A stretch of 64,000 nucleotides of DNA from positions 310,001-374,000 of the forward strand of contig NZ_BDBI01000012.1 of NCBI RefSeq assembly GCF_001612905.1. Direction: 5' to 3'. Source of the DNA: Nocardia ignorata NBRC 108230. Lineage in GTDB: Bacteria; Actinomycetota; Actinomycetes; Mycobacteriales; Mycobacteriaceae. The notes under the pieces are model-generated. The model made no database searches and had not been told where the DNA came from. It saw nothing but the letters and a program-made list of their open reading frames with translations. The translations under genes were made by a program, and so were the position numbers. Position 1 is the stretch's first letter. Every line of letters starts with the position of its first letter. Below are positions 57,895 to 64,000 of the stretch, piece by piece.

Positions 57895-59721
57895 ATGACA
57901 GAGATCGGTTTCGCGCACGCTTCCGGGGTCACGGTGCACACCGTACCCGCCGCCTTCCAGCAGACCGCCGCCTTGCGGCCCCGCCAGATCGCGCTGCGCA
58001 CCGTCGGCGGCACCCAGGAGATCACCTGGTCCGAATACGCCACCCGGGTGCGCGCCCTGGCCGCCGGCCTCGCGAAGCTCGGTGTCGGACACGGCGATTC
58101 GGTGGGCATCATGCTCACCAACCGGCCCGAGTTCAACCTGGTCGACACCGCCGCGCTGCACCTGGGCGCCACCCCGTTCTCGGTGTACAACACCAGCTCG
58201 CCGGAGCAGATCGCGCACGTGTTCGCCAACGCGGGCAACCAGGTGGTCATCACCGAGCAGGCCTTCCTCGATGCGATCCGGGAATCCGGCGCCGAGATCG
58301 CGCACACGGTCCTCGTCGACGGCACCGCCGAGAACACCGTGTCACTCACCCAGCTCGAATCGGACCCGCTGCCGGAGTTCGATTTCGACGCCGCCTGGCA
58401 GGCCGTGGAGCCCGGCGACCTGGCCACCCTCATCTACACCTCGGGCACCACCGGCCCGCCCAAGGGTGTGGAGCTCACCCACGGCAATGTGATCGCCCAG
58501 GTCGTCGGCCTGGTTTCCGGCCCGCTGCCGGTCGGTTTCGACGACCGCGCGGTGTCGTATCTGCCCGCCGCCCATGTCGCCGACCGCATTTCCGCGCACG
58601 CGATCAGCCTGCTCACCGGTGTGCAGATCACCACCGTCCCGGATCCGCGCGAGATCGCCGCCGCCCTGCCCGACGCCCGCCCGACGGTGTTCTTCGGTGT
58701 GCCACGGGTGTGGCAGAAGATCAAGACCGGTATCGAGAACAAGCTCGCCGTGGAACCGAGCCCGGTGAAGAAGGCGCTGGCCAACTGGGCGATCGGTGTC
58801 GGCGTCGCCGATGCGCGCGCCAAGTTGGCGGGCGAGGGCTCGTCGCTGCTGCTCGGTGTGCAGCACAGGATCGCCGACGCGCTGGTGCTGTCGAAGTTGC
58901 GTGACGCGCTCGGTTTCGCCGAACTGAAGGTCGCCGCCTCCGGTGCCGCCCCGGTGCCGCCGGAGACTCTCGAGTACTTCCTCGGCCTCGGCTTCTCGGT
59001 GAGCGAGGTGTGGGGTATGTCGGAGACCTCGGGTGTCGGCACGTTCACCGAGATCGACAAACCGCGCCCCGGTTCGGTCGGTCGCGTCATGGACGGGGTC
59101 GAGTTGCGGTTGGACGCCGACGGCGAGGTCCTCATCCGTGGCCCGATCATCACCCGCGGTTACCGCAACATGCCCGACAAGACCGCCGAAGCCATCGACG
59201 ACGCGGGCTGGCTGCACACCGGCGACGTGGGCACGCTCGACGCCGACGGCTACCTGCGCATCGTCGACCGCAAGAAGGAGCTCATCATCAGCGAGGCGGG
59301 CAAGAACATCGCCCCCTCCAATATCGAGAACGCCATGAAGGCGGCCTCGTCGATGATCGGCCAGGCCGTCGCGATCGGCGACGCCCGCCCCTACATCACC
59401 GCCCTGATCATGCTCGATCCCGACGTCGCCGCCCTGCGCGCCAAGGAATTCGGTGCCACCGACGCCACCCTGGCCGAACTGTCGCGTCGCCCCGAGATCA
59501 TCGAGGAGGTCAAGGAGGCGGTGCTCGCGGGCAACCGCAAGCTGTCGCGGGTGGAGCAGGTGAAGCGATTCCACATCGTCGAGACGCTGTGGGAGCCCGG
59601 TGGCGACGAGCTGACCCCGAAGATGTCGCTCAAGCGCACCCCCATCGCGAACAAATACGCCGACCGCATCGCCGAGCTCTACGCGGCAGAACCGCCCGCG
59701 GGCGTCGTGAACGTGAAGTAG
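57895..59721 (+). CDS. Long-chain acyl-CoA synthetase (FadD-type)
   Basis: An AMP-forming ligase of about 608 residues that activates a fatty acid. Motifs are IYTSGTTGPPKG near residue 180, VWGMSETSGVG in the adenylate loop near 375, the hinge DRKKELII and a C-terminal lysine-bearing segment DELTPKMSLKR. The ATG at 57895 begins the usual family N-terminus; an in-frame start at 57805 would add 30 residues and is less likely. It resembles, but is not a close copy of, the ligase at 18.7 kb. A strong terminator follows. Confidence 0.9.
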   Translation: MTEIGFAHASGVTVHTVPAAFQQTAALRPRQIALRTVGGTQEITWSEYATRVRALAAGLAKLGVGHGDSVGIMLTNRPEFNLVDTAALHLGATPFSVYNTSSPEQIAHVFANAGNQVVITEQAFLDAIRESGAEIAHTVLVDGTAENTVSLTQLESDPLPEFDFDAAWQAVEPGDLATLIYTSGTTGPPKGVELTHGNVIAQVVGLVSGPLPVGFDDRAVSYLPAAHVADRISAHAISLLTGVQITTVPDPREIAAALPDARPTVFFGVPRVWQKIKTGIENKLAVEPSPVKKALANWAIGVGVADARAKLAGEGSSLLLGVQHRIADALVLSKLRDALGFAELKVAASGAAPVPPETLEYFLGLGFSVSEVWGMSETSGVGTFTEIDKPRPGSVGRVMDGVELRLDADGEVLIRGPIITRGYRNMPDKTAEAIDDAGWLHTGDVGTLDADGYLRIVDRKKELIISEAGKNIAPSNIENAMKAASSMIGQAVAIGDARPYITALIMLDPDVAALRAKEFGATDATLAELSRRPEIIEEVKEAVLAGNRKLSRVEQVKRFHIVETLWEPGGDELTPKMSLKRTPIANKYADRIAELYAAEPPAGVVNVK

Positions 59722-59731
59722 GTCCGAAAGA

Positions 59732-59770
59732 ACCGGTGGCCCCGCATCCGTGCGGGGCCACCGGTGTTTT
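59732..59770. terminator. Strong stem-loop terminator, bidirectional
   Basis: A perfect 15-bp stem pairs ACCGGTGGCCCCGCA (59732-59746) with TGCGGGGCCACCGGT (59751-59765) around a TCCG tetraloop, followed by GTTTT. It lies between the convergent FadD and PEBP genes. The opposite strand lacks a clear T-run but the hairpin should still work. Confidence 0.9.
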
Positions 59771-60297
59771 CAGTGCTGTTCGTAGGTGCCGACGAGGGTG
59801 GCACGACCCAGGGTGTGGAAGAACAGATTGAACCCGAGGTAGGCCGGGGTCGCATCGGGGCCGACTTCGAGTTCGGGCACGTCGACGGCGTGCACGACCA
59901 CGAAATACCGGTGCGGCCCATGACCTTTCGGCGGACCCGCGCCGACGAACCCGGGGAACCCACCGTCGTTGCGCAACGACACCGCACCGGCGGGCAGGGC
60001 GCCACCCTCACTGCCGGCACCGGTGTCGAGCGAGGTCACCGAGGCGGGGATGTTGGCGACCGCCCAGTGCCAGAATCCCGACGCGGTCGGGGCGTCCGGG
60101 TCGTACACGGTGACCGCGAAACTCTGTGTGCCCTCGGGGAATCCGGACCAGCTCAGCTGCGGGGAGATGTCCTTGCCACCCGCGCCGAACACCCCGGAGA
60201 CCTGATCGTTGGCCAGCGGCTGCCCGTCGGTGATGTCGGTGGAGGTGAGGGTGAACGACGGCACCTTCGGCAGCGCGTCGTACGGGTTGTAGGTCAT
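59770..60297 (-). CDS. YbhB/YbcL-type phosphatidylethanolamine-binding protein (PEBP)
   Basis: A 175-residue PEBP-fold protein. The ligand-site motifs are [20 protein letters not shown] and [19 protein letters not shown], followed by a long C-terminal strand/helix. Members bind anionic ligands; a relative in M. tuberculosis is Rv2140c (from memory). No signal peptide, so cytosolic. The start has AGAGGCCGCT upstream. It follows the M20 peptidase gene by 39 bases on the same strand, probably one operon. Confidence 0.92.
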   Translation of the reverse strand: MTYNPYDALPKVPSFTLTSTDITDGQPLANDQVSGVFGAGGKDISPQLSWSGFPEGTQSFAVTVYDPDAPTASGFWHWAVANIPASVTSLDTGAGSEGGALPAGAVSLRNDGGFPGFVGAGPPKGHGPHRYFVVVHAVDVPELEVGPDATPAYLGFNLFFHTLGRATLVGTYEQH

Positions 60298-60336
60298 AGC
60301 GGCCTCTCTGTGTTGTTGGCGGCTGGGCCCGCGGGT

Positions 60337-61698
60337 TCAGCTGTTCAGCAGGAAGTGTTCCAGCACCCGGGTGCCGAATTCCAGGGACTGCACCGGTACC
60401 CGTTCGTCGACGCCGTGGAACAGGGCGGTGAAGTCGAGGTCCGGCGGCAGCTGCAGCGGCGCGAAACCGAAGCAGCGAATTCCCAAGCGGGCGAACGCTT
60501 TCGCGTCGGTGCCGCCGGAGAGCATGTAGGGCACGGTCCGCCCGTTGGGGTCGTTGGCCAGCACCGCGTCGTTCATGGCGTCGACGAGGTGCCCGTCGAA
60601 GGTGGTTTCGTAGGAGTCGAGTTTGGTGATCCACTCGCGTTCCACGTCGGGGCCGATCAGTTCGTCGACCTCGCGTTCGAACGCCGCCTGACGCCCCGGC
60701 ACCACCCGGCAGTCGATCACGGCCTCGGCGGTCTGCGGAATAACGTTGGCCTTGTACCCCGCCGAGAGCATCGTCGGGTTGGCGGTGTCGCGCAGCGTGG
60801 CACCGATGATGCGGGAGATGGTGCCCAGCTTGGCGAGCTGACCTTCGATGTCGGGACTGTTCGGGTCGAACTGCAGGCCGGTTTCCTCGGTGACGGCGGC
60901 CAGGAATTCGGCCACCGAATCCGAGAGCACCACGGGGAAGGTGTGTTTCCCGAGCCGGGCCACCGCGTCGGCCAGAATGGTGACCGCGTTGTCCTCGTGC
61001 AGGAACGACCCGTGGCCCGCGCGAGCCTTGGCCCGCAACCGCATCCAGCCCAGGCCCTTCTCGGCGGTCTCCACCAGGTACAGCCTGCGTTCGGTGCCGT
61101 CGGGGCGCGGCACGGTCAGGGAGAACCCGCCGACCTCACCGACGGCTTCGGTGACGCCTTCGAACAGGTCGGGCCGATTGTCGACCAGCCACTGTGAGCC
61201 CCATTTGCCGCCGTTCTCCTCGTCGGCGAGGAACGCGAAGACCAGGTCTCGCGGCGGCACGGTGCCCTCGGCCTTGAACTGACGCGCCAGTGCCAGGGTC
61301 ATCCCGACCATGTCCTTCATGTCGATCGCGCCGCGCCCCCACACGTATCCGTCCTGCACGGCGCCCGAGAACGGGTGCACGCTCCAGTCGGCCGCTTCGG
61401 CGGGAACCACGTCGAGATGCCCGTGGATCATCAGCGCACCCCGGCTCGGATCGGCCCCGCGCAGGCGGGCGAACACATTGCCGCGCCCCGGCGCTCCCGA
61501 TTCGACGTACTCGGTCTCGTACCCCACCTCCTGCAGTTGCGCCGCAACCCACTCGGCACACTCTCGTTCGCCCTTGGTGGTCGCGAGCTCACCGGTGTTG
61601 GAGGTGTCGAACCGGATCAGCGTACTGACCAGCCCCACCACCTCGTCTTCCGCGCGAGACCGTCGATCGACTCCAGAACTTTCGCCAGATGCCACCAC
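60337..61698 (-). CDS. M20 family metallopeptidase
   Basis: A 453-residue zinc-dependent peptidase or amidohydrolase. Metal ligands are in MIHGHLDVVP, GRGAIDMKDM and ADEENGGKWG (catalytic Glu pair), with the dimerisation lid domain in the middle and the late metal His in ALFHGVDERVP. It removes an acyl or amino group from a small peptide-like substrate, not identified. The start is a GTG at 61698. It corresponds in order to Rv2141c, from memory. It is divergent from the ArsR gene. Confidence 0.92.
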   Translation of the reverse strand: MVASGESSGVDRRSRAEDEVVGLVSTLIRFDTSNTGELATTKGERECAEWVAAQLQEVGYETEYVESGAPGRGNVFARLRGADPSRGALMIHGHLDVVPAEAADWSVHPFSGAVQDGYVWGRGAIDMKDMVGMTLALARQFKAEGTVPPRDLVFAFLADEENGGKWGSQWLVDNRPDLFEGVTEAVGEVGGFSLTVPRPDGTERRLYLVETAEKGLGWMRLRAKARAGHGSFLHEDNAVTILADAVARLGKHTFPVVLSDSVAEFLAAVTEETGLQFDPNSPDIEGQLAKLGTISRIIGATLRDTANPTMLSAGYKANVIPQTAEAVIDCRVVPGRQAAFEREVDELIGPDVEREWITKLDSYETTFDGHLVDAMNDAVLANDPNGRTVPYMLSGGTDAKAFARLGIRCFGFAPLQLPPDLDFTALFHGVDERVPVQSLEFGTRVLEHFLLNS

Positions 61699-61754
61699 GC
61701 CCCTTTCCTACCACTGTTCGACGTCTCGACGCGCCCCGCGTAGGCATCACTCCG

Positions 61755-61795
61755 GTGCTTAGATTCTTACTTAATTAAATCTGTGCTTAAATAAT
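61755..61795. promoter_or_regulatory. AT-rich promoter/operator before ArsR gene
   Basis: This stretch is far more AT-rich than its surroundings. It contains the direct repeat GTGCTTA(G/A)AT at 61756 and 61782 and the core ACTTAATTAAAT between. Such an element immediately before the GTG at 61799 would suit an ArsR-type repressor that autoregulates. The divergent M20 gene starts about 60 bases away. Confidence 0.5.
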
Positions 61796-61798
61796 GGG

Positions 61799-62128
61799 GT
61801 GCACGCTTTGGACATCCTCGGGGATCCGGTTCGCCGCCGGATTCTGGAACTTCTCGCCGCCGGTGAATGCGGTGCGGGCGCGATCAGTGACGCTGTGCGA
61901 CAGGAATACCCGATCTCCCACCCCGCGGTGTCACATCACCTGCGGGTACTGCGGGAGAACGGGTTCGCGACCGTCCGCGCGGAAGGCACCCGGCGCCTCT
62001 ACGCGGTCGACAGCGCCGGTATGCGTCAAGCCGACGAATGGCTCGAGCGGTTCCGCCACCTGTGGCAAACCCGGCTCGACGCCCTGGACACCGAGATCGC
62101 CCGCGGCAAACGCGAGCGACGCAGCTGA
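61799..62128 (+). CDS. ArsR family winged-helix regulator
   Basis: A 109-residue repressor with a winged HTH (LGDPVRRRILELLAAGECGAGAISDAV, then HPAVSHHLRVLRENGFATVRAEGTRRLYAV). It lacks the CxC metal motif, so it is of the non-metal type that is often paired with an SRPBCC protein. The GTG at 61799 fits the family N-terminus (HALDILGDPVRR); an overlapping frame from ATG at 61794 is spurious. The SRPBCC gene starts 11 bases downstream. Confidence 0.9.
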   Translation: MHALDILGDPVRRRILELLAAGECGAGAISDAVRQEYPISHPAVSHHLRVLRENGFATVRAEGTRRLYAVDSAGMRQADEWLERFRHLWQTRLDALDTEIARGKRERRS

Positions 62129-62139
62129 AGGAGACAGCA

Positions 62140-62748
62140 ATGCTCGACATCATCGATCAGATCAACCGCACCATGACAGACCTCGGGCCGTCGAAACAGG
62201 TGCGGCTCGCACGGACCTACGACACGACCCCCGAGGACCTGTGGGACGCGTGCACCGACCCGCGGCGCCTGTCACGGTGGTTCGAGCCCGTCGGTGGTGA
62301 GCTGCGGGAGGGCGGCCGCTACCGGCTCGACGGCAGCGGAACGACCGGCACCATCGAAGAGTGCGTCGCGCCGACACGGCTGCGCATCACCTGGGAGTAC
62401 GGCGACGACACGAGCGTGGTCGAGGTGACGATCACCGGCACCGAGGATGGGGCCGCCCTCGAGCTCACCCACACCGTGCCGGACAACGAACACTGGCGAA
62501 CCTACGGCCCCGGCGCCACCGGCGTCGGCTGGGAAACCTCGTTCCTGGCAGTGGGCTTCTTCCTGTCCGGTGACGACAGGGCGACCCCGGCGGAGCTGGA
62601 AAAGCTGCTGTCCACACCGGAAGGCGCCGAGTACATCCGGCGCGCCGCGAGCGCCTGGGGCGACGCGCACACCACCGCCGGGACCGATCCGGCGACTGCC
62701 CGCACGGTCGCCGACCGCGTGGCCGGCTTCTACACCGGCGCCGAGTAG
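62140..62748 (+). CDS. SRPBCC/AHSA1 domain protein
   Basis: A 202-residue protein of the Bet v 1-like ligand-binding fold. It starts with LARTYDTTPEDLWDACTDPRRLSRWFEPV, typical AHSA1-like, and has the usual beta-sheet pattern ending with the long C-terminal helix. A role in ligand binding or stress is assumed; no enzyme motif is present. AAGGAGA precedes the ATG. It is in an operon with the ArsR regulator, a very common actinobacterial pair. Confidence 0.9.
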   Translation: MLDIIDQINRTMTDLGPSKQVRLARTYDTTPEDLWDACTDPRRLSRWFEPVGGELREGGRYRLDGSGTTGTIEECVAPTRLRITWEYGDDTSVVEVTITGTEDGAALELTHTVPDNEHWRTYGPGATGVGWETSFLAVGFFLSGDDRATPAELEKLLSTPEGAEYIRRAASAWGDAHTTAGTDPATARTVADRVAGFYTGAE

Positions 62749-62769
62749 CGACGAGCGGAGGCAAGCCCG

Positions 62770-63996
62770 TCAAAAGCCTCGCACAGTCGCGGCCAACGCC
62801 TCGTCTGCGAGCGCTTTCGCCGCCTCTCGCGGTGCGTGGTGGGCGAGGGCGGTGACGAGATCGCGGATTCCTTGCCGCATCTCCGGTGTGAGGCGGGCGT
62901 GGCGTGCCACGTCGAGCTCGTTGGCGATGGTGAGGACGGCGAAGGCGTACAGGTCGTCCCCGGTGATCGTGACCGGTCCGCCGGTGAAGCGGTCGGTGAC
63001 CCGAAGTGACGGTTTCCCGAGTTCACGGTAGGTCGGTGTGCGGGCGCAGGCGCCGTAGAGATAGACCGATTCCTCGGCAGGACAACCGATCACCTCGGCC
63101 AATCGGTGTCGCCGCGTGGTCGGTAAGAGTGCCGTGGCGAACCCGTCCGTGCCGTAGGTGGCGTGGCAGATCGCGGCGAGCCGGGTGCGCCGTGGGGCGT
63201 TCCACTCCGCGGTGATGGCCTGCACGCGCCGCAGGTGATCGAGCAGGTTCCCGCCCGGGTGCTCGACGCGTTCGGCGCCGAGTGCTCGCTGGAATTCGAA
63301 TGCCGCACGGACGGTGTCCTCGTCGAGACAGGTATCGGCGTGCACCGCTATGCGATCCGCTAGCTCTTCCGGCGCGTCGCGGGCAACCAGGTGCCCTGCC
63401 TCGGCGATCACGGCAGTGGTGACGCGCCGGTTCGCCCGGCCCAGACGGTGCACATCGTCGTCGGCGAGGAAGGAGCGGCCGCCGCGCACGAGCAGGATGG
63501 GCAGGTCCACTGCGCCGATGGTGCTGAGCAAAGCGGGCCCGGATCCGAGGATGTCGTCGGTGAGGTCCCCGAGGCTTGCGCCGAAGCCCTGGTCGCGCAA
63601 CCAGTTTCGTGTCGGCTCCGGGTCGGGATCGGGAACGACGTCCACGAGGACCAGTCCGGCGACCTTGGACCGGACGGCAGGTTCGGCCAGCGCCGCCATG
63701 GCAGCGAAGCCGCCGAGGGAGGCTCCGGCGACCACCACGGGTCCGGCCTCACGGCCGATGAGCGCGGCCACGTCGTCGGCGAGCGGCCGAAGCGTGGTGA
63801 CCTGCCCGGAACTCTCGCCGTGGCCGCGCAGGTCGACCGCAACGGTGCGGTAGCCACGCGCCTCGAGCCGCGCCGCGATCGGCGACCACACGCCGCGACG
63901 CTCTCCCCCGGCGTGCAGCAGCAGGACCGTGGGTCCGCGACCGCGGACCGTGGCGCGCAGTGTGGCGTCGCCGAGGACGATATCGGTATGGATCAT
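62770..63996 (-). CDS. Alpha/beta hydrolase fused to DUF6817 domain
   Basis: A 408-residue fusion. Residues 1-225 are an alpha/beta hydrolase with LLLHAGGERRGVW, nucleophile GASLGGF and late His in EAGHLVARD. Residues about 235-405 match DUF6817 (GAERVEHPGGNLLDHLRRV, then AAICHATYGTDGFATALL), which has HD-like histidine motifs. Either domain can occur alone. The ATG at 63996 is four bases from the window edge, so a longer upstream start cannot be excluded. It is convergent with the SRPBCC gene without a visible terminator. Confidence 0.82.
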   Translation of the reverse strand: MIHTDIVLGDATLRATVRGRGPTVLLLHAGGERRGVWSPIAARLEARGYRTVAVDLRGHGESSGQVTTLRPLADDVAALIGREAGPVVVAGASLGGFAAMAALAEPAVRSKVAGLVLVDVVPDPDPEPTRNWLRDQGFGASLGDLTDDILGSGPALLSTIGAVDLPILLVRGGRSFLADDDVHRLGRANRRVTTAVIAEAGHLVARDAPEELADRIAVHADTCLDEDTVRAAFEFQRALGAERVEHPGGNLLDHLRRVQAITAEWNAPRRTRLAAICHATYGTDGFATALLPTTRRHRLAEVIGCPAEESVYLYGACARTPTYRELGKPSLRVTDRFTGGPVTITGDDLYAFAVLTIANELDVARHARLTPEMRQGIRDLVTALAHHAPREAAKALADEALAATVRGF

Positions 63997-64000
63997 CGTG

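Noticed and set aside
1..64000. tRNA, rRNA, CRISPR arrays, insertion sequences, integrases, riboswitches
   Set aside because: I looked for cloverleaf ends, regular repeat-spacer arrays, transposase or integrase motifs and known riboswitch cores and found none I could support.

Overview
The window is high-GC actinobacterial DNA with dense genes, short spacers, ATGA/GTGA start-stop overlaps, and frequent GTG and TTG starts. It encodes MshC (mycothiol synthesis), an Mtb12-type lipoprotein, an MMPL transporter and a probable IdeR-type iron box. The order mshC, SCO1664-family, DUF3090, phosphomutase, uppP, lppL-like, pyrD, PEBP, M20 peptidase matches, from memory, the Mycobacterium tuberculosis Rv2130c-Rv2141c neighbourhood. 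I infer Mycobacteriales, most likely Nocardia, with Rhodococcus as the alternative.

Bases 1-18.3 kb are accessory. They hold the 3' part of a giant NRPS gene (end of one module with an epimerase, four full C-A-T modules, terminal thioesterase) and a closely following epoxide hydrolase gene. A TetR gene follows, divergent from a DUF1272 plus alpha/beta-hydrolase pair across a double 17-bp palindromic operator. A 47-bp perfect palindrome closes this block.

Bases 18.7-37 kb carry lipid, envelope, redox and stress genes. These include an acyl-CoA ligase with a YhgE/Pip-like membrane protein under a divergent TetR, a UvrA paralogue, AraC plus VOC, a DUF1460 amidase-like protein, a glucose-dehydrogenase-like MDR and a DsbA-like oxidoreductase. 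A frameshifted histidine phosphatase and a deletion remnant of a threonine/serine exporter follow. Then come an antiporter fused to a UBP zinc finger, a crotonase, a DUF445 plus DUF4393 (Abi-alpha) operon and a universal stress protein.

Bases 37-64 kb contain the conserved mycobacterial-type block, interrupted by two insertions. One is the haem uptake operon hmuTUV with an iron box, plus a frameshifted coiled-coil gene and an MMPL/lipoprotein operon. The other is a PfkB-family protein lacking its catalytic Asp, followed by a GTP cyclohydrolase II and an acyl-CoA ligase. The right end has an ArsR/SRPBCC pair and a hydrolase-DUF6817 fusion.

Main points of interest: an NRPS T-C junction that looks like the scar of a lost E domain; the PfkB pseudokinase next to GTP cyclohydrolase II with 20-bp-phased repeats upstream; the DUF445/Abi-alpha pair; an aldo-keto reductase lacking two of four catalytic residues; four broken genes; and several well-formed operators. 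Starts were chosen by Shine-Dalgarno spacing, overlap with the preceding gene, or leaderless promoter geometry. No homology search could be run, so family names rest on motif recognition.
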